A stretch of DNA of 64,000 bases from Nonomuraea fuscirosea (GTDB taxonomy: Bacteria > Actinomycetota > Actinomycetes > Streptosporangiales > Streptosporangiaceae): positions 186,001 through 250,000 of the forward strand of contig NZ_PVNG01000018.1 of the NCBI RefSeq assembly GCF_003001935.1. Direction: 5' to 3'. The position numbers were made by a program, and so were the translations under genes. Positions 18,568 through 26,743 of this stretch are shown here, piece by piece. Position 1 is the first letter of the stretch, and each line of letters opens with the position of its first letter. The notes below the pieces were generated by a model. It was not told the DNA's origin. It ran no database searches and saw only the letters and a program-made list of their open reading frames with translations.

Positions 18568-18595
18568 GGCCCGCCGTGCCGCGACACGGCGGGCC
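18568..18595 (-). terminator. Hairpin terminator of the regulator gene
   Basis: An 11-base perfect stem (GGCCCGCCGTG against CACGGCGGGCC) with a six-base loop, about 30 bases past the stop of the minus-strand regulator. There is no T-run. Confidence 0.65.
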
Positions 18596-18623
18596 ATCGT
18601 TCCATCCCAGGTCAGCCCCAAGA

Positions 18624-19913
18624 TCAGCGCGGCCCGAGCTTCTCCACGATCAGCCGGTACAGCTGCCTGGGACGCCCGGGTTGCGGCGTACGGTTCGGCG
18701 GAAGCGGCCACGCGAGTCCCTCGTCAACCAACGTGCGCAGCAACCGCCTGGCCGTACGGGGCGTGACGCCGAGCATCTTGCCCGCGCCCTCGGCATCGAC
18801 CACGGTGTCGCCGCCTTCGAGCTTCGCCGCCAGCCTGGCCAGTACCTCCACTCCTTTCGGCTTGAGCGCGGTGGCCCCGGTAGGGGGCATCCGGGGGGCC
18901 GGGATGAGCGCCCGCCCCTCGCGATCCACCGCGAATCCCTGTGCTTGTTTGCCCGCCTGGGTCCGCGCGAGCGCGGCCCTGGCGTGTGACTCCGCGTCGT
19001 GCGTCGTCCGCCCCATGCCCACGCCGACCTCGACCGCCAGCCCCAGCTCGTCCCTGATCCTGGCCGCGAACGGCAACACCCTGAACCCGTCCGTCGCCGC
19101 CGCGATCGAGCCCCTGGTGGCGGTCACCAGGTAACTGTGATCGTCGATGGGCCAGACGGTGGCGTTGATCCGGTTCGCCTCCTGGACCAGGAGCCGGTGC
19201 AGCGACAGCCGCAGCTCGTCCCGCCAGTAGCGGGGCGCGGCGCGGCGCACGGGTTCGCGCAGCGTCGGCACCTCCACCAGCACGACCGTGAGCTGTGACT
19301 CCTCCAGCCGGTGATGCGCCCCGAGCAGCGCCGCGGTGTGCAGCGCCGTACGGACCGCGGCCGACGTCGGCCTGATCCTGATGACCGGTACGCCCGCGGC
19401 GTGCAGGCGTTCGGCCACCGCGGGCAGGCACGTCAGCGCTCCCGTGGTGGCTCCCTGACGGGCCAGGCGTTCGTGGTATGCCGCGATCGTGCCGGTGGCT
19501 CCCGGCTCGTCGCGGCTGTGCACGTCCGCGGCGGGGATGCCGAGGTCGGTGTACGCCTCCTCGACATCGGCCCTGCTGACCACGTCGATGCTGACCTTCT
19601 GGGGATCCATGCGGGTGTCCAGCGCGGCCTTGGCCAACGCCGCCACCAGTGCGGCTCCGCCGAGTTGCACGTACGTCGCGGGCATCGTCAGCACGCCGGA
19701 TCGCCTGGCCAGGTCGTAGGGGACCGGGCTGGCGAACAGACATGCGTCGACACCGGGACCGAGCCGCGTCACCTTGTCGGGCGCCTCCTGTTCATCGCGG
19801 TACGCGGCCGCGACCAGGCGACACGGCAGCGGCGCCGCGGCGTGACCCATCAGCATGACTCGCTCGACCAGGTCGTGGGGTCCGACCACGCCGATGGTGA
19901 GGTCCGGTGTCAT
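18624..19913 (-). CDS. HTH-type regulator with N-terminal sensor-like and GGDEF-like regions
   Basis: About 429 residues. The first 160 residues (TIGVVGPHDLVERV, DACLFASPVPYDLARRSG) look like a periplasmic-binding-like or PrpR-like sensor fold. A middle segment around RYWRDELRLSLHRLL and VGVGMGRTTHDAESHARAAL resembles a degenerate GGDEF/nucleotide-cyclase fold without catalytic residues. The C-terminal 80 residues form a winged helix (GAGKMLGVTPRTARRLLRTLVDEG). Ligand and targets are unknown. It follows murA and the purine genes on the same strand, though with a 200-base gap. The start is uncertain: in-frame starts occur 20 and 40 codons earlier, and none has a strong ribosome-binding site. 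Confidence 0.7.
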   Translation of the reverse strand: MTPDLTIGVVGPHDLVERVMLMGHAAAPLPCRLVAAAYRDEQEAPDKVTRLGPGVDACLFASPVPYDLARRSGVLTMPATYVQLGGAALVAALAKAALDTRMDPQKVSIDVVSRADVEEAYTDLGIPAADVHSRDEPGATGTIAAYHERLARQGATTGALTCLPAVAERLHAAGVPVIRIRPTSAAVRTALHTAALLGAHHRLEESQLTVVLVEVPTLREPVRRAAPRYWRDELRLSLHRLLVQEANRINATVWPIDDHSYLVTATRGSIAAATDGFRVLPFAARIRDELGLAVEVGVGMGRTTHDAESHARAALARTQAGKQAQGFAVDREGRALIPAPRMPPTGATALKPKGVEVLARLAAKLEGGDTVVDAEGAGKMLGVTPRTARRLLRTLVDEGLAWPLPPNRTPQPGRPRQLYRLIVEKLGPR

Positions 19914-20114
19914 AGCGCCCGGGCGTGACACTCGGGGAGTTTCTTCGGCCCTCTCGACCAATGTTCGTCCCATCCTGCCGTCCGTTGCAGTGCTCTCTTT
20001 TGGAACGATCGCTCGCGGGGGCCGTAATGTCACGCCCGACTTTTCCGGAAAGCCGTTCTGGTTGACCGCCCGACATGATGTTCTGGCAGCTCAAAGCGGT
20101 TTTTCTCGCGTTTT

Positions 20115-21380
20115 TTAGCGCTCTGAAATCTCTCGTGTAATGTCCGCGCCGAGTGCGCGCATTCGCGCGGCGAGATGCGCGTGGCCGCGATCGATCAGGT
20201 ATCCCGAGTCGATCTGGGTCTCCCCTTCGGCGGCCAGTCCGGCGAGCACCAGTGCGATCCCCGAACGCAGGTCGTGCGCGGTCACCTGGGTGCCGGTGAG
20301 CGGGGTGCGGCCGCGGACGACGGCCCTGCTTCCCTCGACCTCCACGTTGGCGCCCATCTTGTTCAGCTCGCCGGCCAGCGCGAAGCGGCCGTCGAAGATG
20401 CGCTCATGGATGTAGCTGGTGCCGTCGGCGAGCGCCGCGACGGTCATCATCGGGGACTGCAGGTCGGTGGCGAACCCCGGATAGGTGTCGGTGATGATGT
20501 TGATCGGCCGCAGCGGGCCCTCGCAGCCCACGTGCAGCACGGCCCCCTGGCGGTGGAACTCCACGCCCATCTGCTCCAGCTTGTAGCGGACCACGCCGAG
20601 GTCGAGGCCGGTGCCCACGAGGCTGACCTCGCCCCCGGTGATCGCCGCCGCCATCGCGAAGACGCCGGCGTCGAGGCGGTCGGGCATGACCGTGTGCTCG
20701 ACCGCGTGCAGTTCCTCGACGCCCTCCACGGTGATGAAGCCGGTGCCGCCGCCGCTGATGCGCGCGCCCATTTTGGTGAGCATGTCGATGACGTCGAGCA
20801 CCTCGGGCTCCAGCGCGGCGTTCTCGATCACGGTGGTGCCCTTGGCCAGGGCGGCGGCCATGATGAGGTTCTCGGTGCCGGTGTGCGAGGGGGTGTCGAG
20901 GTAGAGGGTGGCGCCGGTCAGGCCGGAGGCCTTGACGTGGATGACGGTCTCGCCCTCGTCCACGATCGCGCCCAGCCGCTTGTAGCCGAGATAGTGGAAG
21001 TCGAGGTTGCGGCTGCCGAGGTTGCAGCCGCCGACCCCCTCCACGATCGCCTCGCCGAGGCGGTGGAGCAGGGCGGGGGTGAACAGCACGGACCCGCGGA
21101 AGCGCCGGGCGATCTCGGCGGGCAGGATCGGGCTGTTCACCTTGGAGGCGTCGATGACCAGCGTGCGCTCAGACTCGTGCAGCTCGACGTACGCGCCGAT
21201 CGCCTCGGCCAGCTCGACCGCGCGACGGACGTCCTCGATGATCGGCACGTTGCGCAGGACGGTGCGGCCCTTCGGGGCGAGCAGAGCCGCGCCGATCATG
21301 GGAAGCACGGCGTTTTTCGCGCCCTGGATGAACGCGGTTCCACGCAGTGCGTTGCCACCGCGCACGCGGTAACGGACCAT
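20115..21380 (-). CDS. murA: UDP-N-acetylglucosamine 1-carboxyvinyltransferase
   Basis: A 421-residue EPSP-synthase-fold enzyme for the first committed step of peptidoglycan precursor synthesis, adding enolpyruvate to UDP-GlcNAc. The catalytic lysine lies in IQGAKNAVLP, the loop cysteine in GGCNLGSRNLDFH, and the conserved DLRSG arginine near the end. Actinobacterial genomes often carry two MurA-like genes; the Cys-type loop predicts fosfomycin sensitivity, unlike mycobacterial MurA, which has Asp there. The internal ATG (MVRYRVRGG) is chosen because the upstream 22 codons align with no family member. It follows purC after 78 bases on the same strand. Confidence 0.9.
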   Translation of the reverse strand: MVRYRVRGGNALRGTAFIQGAKNAVLPMIGAALLAPKGRTVLRNVPIIEDVRRAVELAEAIGAYVELHESERTLVIDASKVNSPILPAEIARRFRGSVLFTPALLHRLGEAIVEGVGGCNLGSRNLDFHYLGYKRLGAIVDEGETVIHVKASGLTGATLYLDTPSHTGTENLIMAAALAKGTTVIENAALEPEVLDVIDMLTKMGARISGGGTGFITVEGVEELHAVEHTVMPDRLDAGVFAMAAAITGGEVSLVGTGLDLGVVRYKLEQMGVEFHRQGAVLHVGCEGPLRPINIITDTYPGFATDLQSPMMTVAALADGTSYIHERIFDGRFALAGELNKMGANVEVEGSRAVVRGRTPLTGTQVTAHDLRSGIALVLAGLAAEGETQIDSGYLIDRGHAHLAARMRALGADITREISER

Positions 21381-21458
21381 TCGTGCGGCTCCTTGATTTC
21401 CGGCGGTGAGGCTCGATCGGGCCAACAGTAGTCGCTCACACCACATGACCCAGCCGAA

Positions 21459-22295
21459 TCATCCGCTAAAGGAAGCCCCCGTGATGCGCTCATACGCTTC
21501 TAGGTATCGCTGCCTGGTCAGCTCGACGATGTGGTCGGGCAGCCGAGGTGGGGGGTTTCCGGAGTCTTTGTCCCATCCTGATTCGGGCGATACTAGCCAA
21601 TCGCGTACAAATTGCTTGTCAAAAGACGGCTGGGAACGGCCGGGTTTCCATTCGTCGACCGGCCAGAATCGCGACGAGTCGGGCGTCAGCACCTCGTCGC
21701 CCAGCGTCAGCACGCCGTCTGCGTCCCAGCCCAGCTCGATCTTCGTGTCGGCCACGATGATGCCCCGCTCGCGGGCGATCTCCGCGCCGCGCGTGTAGAC
21801 GGCCAGCGTGATCCGCCGCAGCTCCGCGGCCGTCTCCGCGCCGACCTGCGCCACGACCTGCTCGTACGAGATCGGCTCGTCGTGCTCGCCCTGGGGCGCC
21901 TTCGTCGAGGGCGTGAAGATCGGCTCGGGCAGCCGCGAGCCGTCCTCCAGCCCGGCCGGCAGGGCCACCCCGGACACCGTGCCGCCCGCGCGGTACTCGC
22001 TCAGCCCGCCGCCCGCCAGATAACCCCTGGCCACGCACTCGACCTGGACCATCCTCAGCGGCCTGCACAGCACACTGCGGGAGTCGTCGCCGCGGCCCGC
22101 GACGTGGTTGGGCACGACGTCCTTGAGCTGGTCGAACCACCACAGCGACATCTGCGTGAGGATGGCCCCCTTGTCGGGGATGTCGGGCTCCATGATGTGG
22201 TCGAAGGCCGAGATCCGGTCGGAGGCGACCATGAGGAGCAGGCCCTCGTCGGTCTCGTAGAGGTCGCGTACCTTGCCGGAGTGCACACGCTTCAT
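21459..22295 (-). CDS. purC: Phosphoribosylaminoimidazole-succinocarboxamide synthase
   Basis: A 278-residue SAICAR synthetase, which condenses CAIR with aspartate in purine synthesis. It begins KRVHSGKVRDLYET and has VASDRISAFDHIMEPDIPDKG, a family ATP/substrate block, EPIFTPSTKAPQGEHDEP and DTKIELGWD. Length is typical of the longer bacterial type. The ATG overlaps the purD stop by four bases, so the two enzymes are translationally coupled, a common actinobacterial arrangement. Confidence 0.96.
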   Translation of the reverse strand: MKRVHSGKVRDLYETDEGLLLMVASDRISAFDHIMEPDIPDKGAILTQMSLWWFDQLKDVVPNHVAGRGDDSRSVLCRPLRMVQVECVARGYLAGGGLSEYRAGGTVSGVALPAGLEDGSRLPEPIFTPSTKAPQGEHDEPISYEQVVAQVGAETAAELRRITLAVYTRGAEIARERGIIVADTKIELGWDADGVLTLGDEVLTPDSSRFWPVDEWKPGRSQPSFDKQFVRDWLVSPESGWDKDSGNPPPRLPDHIVELTRQRYLEAYERITGASFSG

Positions 22296-23515
22296 CGGGC
22301 GATGTCCGTTCTGTGGAAGGAGCCGCGCAGTTCGATCCCGGCGACCAGGTCGTAGGCCGCCCGGCGCGCGCTCTCCTGGTCGGGCCCGTGGCCCACCACG
22401 TTGAGCACCCGCCCGCCACTGGAGACGATGTCGTCGCCCGCCCGTTTCGTGCCGGCGTGGATGACGTACGCGTTCCCGGTCTCCCGCAGCCCCGTGATCA
22501 CGTCGCCCTTGACCGGCGACTCCGGGTAGCCCTCGGCGGCGATCACCACGGTCACGGCCGCGCCGTCGCGGAAGACCGGGTCGAGCCCCAGCTCACCGGT
22601 CGCGCTCGCCATCAGCAGCCCGGCCAGCGGCGTCTCCAGCCGGTCGAGCAGCACCTGCGTCTCCGGGTCGCCGAAGCGCGCGTTGAACTCGACCACCTTC
22701 GGCCCCTTCGCCGTCAGCGCCAGCCCCACGTAGAGCACCCCCTGGTACGGCAGCCCGCGCCGGGCCAGCTCGCCGATCGTCGGATGCACGACCTCCCGCA
22801 TGACCTGCTCGGTCAGCCCCTCGGGCGCCCACGGCAGCGGCGTGTAGGCGCCCATGCCGCCGGTGTTGGGGCCCGCGTCGCCGTCGTAGGCCCGCTTGAA
22901 GTCCTGCGCCAGTTGCAGCGGCACCGCCGTGCTCCCGTCGCACAGCGCGAACAGCGACACCTCGGGCCCGTCGAGGAACTCCTCGATCACCACCCGCTCG
23001 CAGGCCCGCGCGTGGGCGAGCGCCTTGTCCCGGTCGTCCGTGACGACCACGCCCTTGCCCGCGGCCAGCCCGTCCTCCTTGACCACGTAGGGGGCGCCGA
23101 ACTCGTCGAGCGCCGCGGCGGCCTCCTCCTCGGTCTCGCACGTCCTGGCCCGCGCGGTCGGCACGTCGGCCGCCCGCATGATCTCCTTGGCGAACGCCTT
23201 CGACCCCTCGATCATGGCCGCGTCCCGCGAGGGCCCGAAGCAGGCGAAGCCCGCCTCGCGGACCGCGTCGCTCACCCCCGCCACGAGCGGGGCCTCAGGC
23301 CCCACCACGACGAGATCGACCCGCAGCCGCGCCGCCAGCCCGGCCACCTGCCCGGGGTCCAGCGGATCGATCGGATGGACGGTCGCGACCTCCTCGATGC
23401 CAGGATTGCCTGGCGCACAGTGAAGCTCGCTGACCTGGGGATCGAGCTTGAGAGAACGGCACAGGGCGTGCTCACGCCCACCGGATCCAATGACTAGAAC
23501 GCGCACGCGCTCCAT
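22292..23515 (-). CDS. purD: Phosphoribosylamine-glycine ligase
   Basis: A 407-residue ATP-grasp enzyme making GAR from phosphoribosylamine and glycine. The N-terminus VRVLVIGSGGREHALCRSL is diagnostic, followed by GPEAPLVAGV, the ATP-grasp strands (VVKEDGLAAGKGVVV), DFKRAYDGDAGPNTGGMGAYTP and NARFGDPETQVLL. It is the first gene of the purD-purC pair and probably of the run on to murA. A 374-base divergent region separates it from corA. Confidence 0.96.
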   Translation of the reverse strand: MERVRVLVIGSGGREHALCRSLKLDPQVSELHCAPGNPGIEEVATVHPIDPLDPGQVAGLAARLRVDLVVVGPEAPLVAGVSDAVREAGFACFGPSRDAAMIEGSKAFAKEIMRAADVPTARARTCETEEEAAAALDEFGAPYVVKEDGLAAGKGVVVTDDRDKALAHARACERVVIEEFLDGPEVSLFALCDGSTAVPLQLAQDFKRAYDGDAGPNTGGMGAYTPLPWAPEGLTEQVMREVVHPTIGELARRGLPYQGVLYVGLALTAKGPKVVEFNARFGDPETQVLLDRLETPLAGLLMASATGELGLDPVFRDGAAVTVVIAAEGYPESPVKGDVITGLRETGNAYVIHAGTKRAGDDIVSSGGRVLNVVGHGPDQESARRAAYDLVAGIELRGSFHRTDIAR

Positions 23516-23710
23516 TGTCGCAGGCCCGCCACCTGACGCACGCTCCGGTCGCCGAGGACGGCCCGCCGCCGGAAGCCGATGACGGCATCTGCCGGAATAG
23601 GTAAGAAACTTTGTGGAGTTCTACCTGAGCGGAACCGCTCCTGGCGGGTATCGTCATTGAGGTTCACCCGCCTGTGGTAGCTTGAGGCGGCTTCGCGGCG
23701 TCCCCGTGTG
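23516..23710. other. Divergent promoter region, purD side
   Basis: The part of the purD/corA gap before the structured leader. It should contain the purD promoter on the minus strand and the corA promoter on the plus strand. No gene is visible; hexamers are too degenerate to assign. Confidence 0.35.
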
Positions 23711-23796
23711 ATTGGAGGTGGTCCGGGATGAATCCTGGTGATCCCAGCAGTACGTGCTCGCACACGTACGACGTGCTTACCCCCGACCACTCCAAT
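23711..23796 (+). promoter_or_regulatory. Candidate structured 5' leader of corA
   Basis: A three-way-junction-like fold in the plus-strand transcript. The closing stem pairs ATTGGAGGTGGTC (23711-23723) with GACCACTCCAAT (23785-23796), 12 pairs with one bulged G. Inside are GGGAT/ATCCC (23725-23745) and a perfect seven-base hairpin GTACGTG/CACGTAC (23750-23769). The 3' single strand has conserved-looking TTACCCCC. It lies about 95 bases before the CorA start. I do not match it to a known riboswitch class such as the M-box. A Mg-responsive or other metal-responsive role is inference. Confidence 0.5.
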
Positions 23797-23889
23797 TCGG
23801 CAGCCTGATCGTGCCTCCACGCAATCCGTGTTGATTGAGGTGACTTCATCGCGCGTGGAGCGTCCCTGGTCGGGCGGAAAGGGACTGCC

Positions 23890-24999
23890 ATGCGCTCGTC
23901 CACCCTTTTCCGTCGCATCAACCGGCACCCCGTGCCTTCGCGGGTTCCGCACCAGCTCGGCAAGACCGTACGCGAGGTGTGCGTGCCCCCCGTCGACTCG
24001 ATAGTCGAGTTCGGCGCCTACGTAGAGGGCGAGAAGATCGCCGCCACCGGCATCGTCGAGGCGCTCGACCTCGTCCGCGAGCACAACAAGAGCTCCGACG
24101 GCGTCAACGCGTTCGTCTGGGTCGGATTGCACGAGCCCGAGGCTCCCGAGGTGGAGTGGCTGGCCGAGGTCTTCGGGCTGCACCCGCTGGCCGTCGAGGA
24201 CGCCGTCAAGGCCCACCAGCGGCCGAAGGTCGAGCGGTACGGCGAGTCGCTGTTCATGGTGCTCAAGACCATCGCCTACCTCGACCACGACGAGCTGACC
24301 GCCAACAGCGAGATCATCGCCACCGGCGAGATCATGGTGTTCCTCGGCGTGGACTTCGTGGTCACGGTGCGGCACGGCGAGCACTGCCCGCTCACCGGCG
24401 TCCGCGAGCGCCTCGAAGACGAGCCCAAGCTGATGGACCGGGGCCCGGCCGGCGTCCTGCACGCCATCTCCGACCACGTGGTCGACCAGTACCTCCAGGT
24501 GGCCGACCTGATGCAGCTGGAGCTCGAAGAGGTCGAGGCGACCGTGTTCGCCGACGTCAGCTCCCGTGACATCAACCGGATCTACCAGCTCAAGCGCGAG
24601 ATGCTGGAGATGAAGCGGGCCGTCACCCCGCTCCAGGCCCCGCTGTCGGCGCTGCCCCAGCGCCGGGTCGTCCCCTCCGCCATGCGCGAATACTTCCGCG
24701 ACGTCGGCGACCACCTGTCGCGTGTGTGCGAGCAGGTCGAAGCCTCCAACGAGCTGTGCAGCTCGATCCTCCAGGCCGCGCTGGCCCGCTCGAACGCGCT
24801 GGCCAACGAGGACATGCGCAAGATCTCCTCCTGGGTGGCCATCCTGGCCGTGCCCACGATGATCGCCGGCATCTACGGGATGAACTTCGACTTCATGCCG
24901 GAGACCAAGCAGATCTGGGGCTATCCGGCCGTGCTCGCGGTCATGATCACGGCCTGCGTCCTGCTGCACCGCGGCTTCCGCCGCAACGGCTGGCTCTGA
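23890..24999 (+). CDS. corA: CorA-type magnesium/divalent cation transporter
   Basis: A 369-residue CorA-family channel. The soluble N-terminal domain (FVWVGLHEPEAPEVEWLAE, HPLAVEDAVK) leads through a long stalk helix (DINRIYQLKREMLEMKRAV) to two C-terminal membrane helices joined by the signature GMNFDFMPE. The usual family features are complete. It imports Mg2+, or Co2+/Ni2+, as a pentamer. It is preceded by an unusually long folded leader that may control expression. It is convergent with the GDPD gene; no strong terminator is visible between them. Confidence 0.95.
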   Translation: MRSSTLFRRINRHPVPSRVPHQLGKTVREVCVPPVDSIVEFGAYVEGEKIAATGIVEALDLVREHNKSSDGVNAFVWVGLHEPEAPEVEWLAEVFGLHPLAVEDAVKAHQRPKVERYGESLFMVLKTIAYLDHDELTANSEIIATGEIMVFLGVDFVVTVRHGEHCPLTGVRERLEDEPKLMDRGPAGVLHAISDHVVDQYLQVADLMQLELEEVEATVFADVSSRDINRIYQLKREMLEMKRAVTPLQAPLSALPQRRVVPSAMREYFRDVGDHLSRVCEQVEASNELCSSILQAALARSNALANEDMRKISSWVAILAVPTMIAGIYGMNFDFMPETKQIWGYPAVLAVMITACVLLHRGFRRNGWL

Positions 25000-25040
25000 C
25001 CCCGGGGCTTCGCGCCTACCTCCATGAACCGGGCGGAGCC

Positions 25041-25946
25041 TCAGACACTCACGGGTCTGAGCGGGGCGACCGGCTGGGGCAGCTCCAGCCCCCGCTCCCG
25101 CCACAACTCCCGCATCCGGTCGGGATAGTCGGTGACGATCCCGGCCGCCCCCAGGTCCAGCATCCTGGCCGCCAGCTCGGGCTGGTTGACCGTCCAGACC
25201 GCCACGTCGAGCCCGGCCGCCTCGGCCTGGGCCATCAGGCTCTCGTCCACCATGATGTGCTCGGGCGAGAGCGTGGTCGCCCCGGCCGCGCGCGCCGCGG
25301 CGGGCACGTCGTCGCCCACGCCGTCGTTCCAGTGCAGGGTGTCCAGCTCGATCAGCGCGAAGCGCCGCGTGCCCGGCGCCAGCTCGGCGGCGTGCCTGAT
25401 GATCCGCCAGTCGAAGCTGAGGATGGCAACGTTGTCGAGCCGGCCGTGCCGGTCGAGCTCCTCGACGACCAGCTCGGTGAACTGCTCGGGGTCGGCGGTG
25501 AGCTCCGGCCGCGTCGGGTCGGACTTCAGCTCGACGTGCAGCCGTACGCTCTCCGCCTCGTAGGCGTTGACCAGCCCCAGCACCGCGCCGAGCGTCGGCA
25601 TCCGGGTCTCGGGCATGGGGACCTGGGTCAGGGCGAACGGGTCGTCGGGGTGGCGCGGCAGCCGTACGCCGACGTCGAGCGTGCGCAACTGCGCCAGGGT
25701 CAGCGCGTTGATGGGCTTGCCGACGTACGGGTAGAGCGGGTCGCCGGCGTAGACCGGGCGCCGGTCGGCACTGGTCACGGCGGACACCGTGAGGTCGTGC
25801 GTGAGCACGAGGCGCCGATCGGCGGTGAGCGCGACGTCGAGCTCGAGCGCATGAACGCCCAGCTCCATCGTGCGGCTCATGCCCGGCAGGGTGTTCTCCG
25901 GCCAGAGGCCGCGAGCCCCCCGGTGACCATGTATCTCAACGCGCAC
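25041..25946 (-). CDS. Glycerophosphodiester phosphodiesterase
   Basis: About 301 residues starting at GTG (VRVEIHGHRGARG); the longer frame would add 61 codons unrelated to the family, and an AGGTAGGG sits just upstream of this GTG. The TIM-barrel motifs are HGHRGARGLWPENTLPG with the catalytic His and Arg, LELDVALTADRRLVLTHD with Glu, Asp and His, and VHVELKSD-like LHVELKSDPT. No signal peptide, so a cytosolic enzyme that hydrolyses glycerophosphodiesters to glycerol-3-phosphate. It stands alone and is convergent with corA. Confidence 0.92.
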   Translation of the reverse strand: MRVEIHGHRGARGLWPENTLPGMSRTMELGVHALELDVALTADRRLVLTHDLTVSAVTSADRRPVYAGDPLYPYVGKPINALTLAQLRTLDVGVRLPRHPDDPFALTQVPMPETRMPTLGAVLGLVNAYEAESVRLHVELKSDPTRPELTADPEQFTELVVEELDRHGRLDNVAILSFDWRIIRHAAELAPGTRRFALIELDTLHWNDGVGDDVPAAARAAGATTLSPEHIMVDESLMAQAEAAGLDVAVWTVNQPELAARMLDLGAAGIVTDYPDRMRELWRERGLELPQPVAPLRPVSV

Positions 25947-26055
25947 AACCGGGACCCTACCTGGCTCGGGGCATGACCAGGCGCCGCCACGCCGTGTCCT
26001 TTTTATCCTGCTACGCCCGGTCGGATGAATCTGGGCAGACAATAGGCTGTTCTCT

Positions 26056-26700
26056 ATGACGGAGGTTCTCAAACAGGCCCATTTCCCCCTAGTTCGGGCA
26101 TGGGTTGAAGGGTGGGTCATCTCCCGCAACGTCCCCCGGCCCGTCCGCGAGCCGTGGGGCCTGCGCGTGGACGTCGGCCTGCCCGGTCACGTGGCCCGCC
26201 ACGTCCTGGCCACCCCGACGCCCGAGATCCTCCGCCACCTGACGGGCACCCTCACCGTGCCGGGCACCTGGCTCAAACTGTGCGCCCCGGTCGAGTCCGT
26301 CGCCCCGCACCTGCCGCCCGGCTGGGCCGTGCAGGACCCCGAGTTCATGATGACCACCCCGCTCGTCCGGGACGCCCCCGCCGTTCCCCCCGGCTACACC
26401 CTGGCCGTCACCACCCGCTCAGGCGTCACCGCCGCCCGCCTGCTCACGGAGGCGGGGGAGGTCGCGGCGCGGGGCCAGTTCGCGGTCGCGGGCACGACGG
26501 CGGTCGTGGACCAGGTGGAGACGGCGGCCGGCCACCGCCGCCGCGGCCTCGGCACGATCGTGATGAAGACGCTCGCGGCCACGGCGGCCCTCAGAGGCGC
26601 CCGCACCGGCGTCCTGGTCGCCACCGGCCAGGGCCAGGCCCTGTACGAAACCCTCGGCTGGCACCTGCACACCCCGGTAACCGCCGCCGTCCTGACCTGA
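26056..26700 (+). CDS. GNAT-family N-acetyltransferase
   Basis: A 214-residue protein. The first 110 residues are an uncharacterised domain (VRAWVEGWVISRNVPRPV). The C-terminal half is a GNAT fold with the acetyl-CoA loop in VETAAGHRRRGLGTIVMKTL (Q/RxxGxG type) and a terminal GQALYETLGW strand. Such two-part GNAT proteins in actinomycetes have no known substrate. It ends at a hairpin shared with convergent purA. Confidence 0.85.
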   Translation: MTEVLKQAHFPLVRAWVEGWVISRNVPRPVREPWGLRVDVGLPGHVARHVLATPTPEILRHLTGTLTVPGTWLKLCAPVESVAPHLPPGWAVQDPEFMMTTPLVRDAPAVPPGYTLAVTTRSGVTAARLLTEAGEVAARGQFAVAGTTAVVDQVETAAGHRRRGLGTIVMKTLAATAALRGARTGVLVATGQGQALYETLGWHLHTPVTAAVLT

Positions 26701-26711
26701 CCCTCCCACCC

Positions 26712-26732
26712 GCCGCCGGGATCACCGGCGGC
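26712..26732. terminator. Bidirectional hairpin terminator (GNAT/purA)
   Basis: Eight-base perfect stem GCCGCCGG/CCGGCGGC with loop GATCA, extended by CCCT and AGGG flanks, lies between two convergent stop codons. Confidence 0.7.
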
Positions 26733-26743
26733 CAGGGGAGCGC

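Noticed and set aside
23711..23796. Possible tRNA-like fold before corA
   Set aside because: The arms do not fit tRNA lengths, and there is no T-loop or CCA-proximal pattern.
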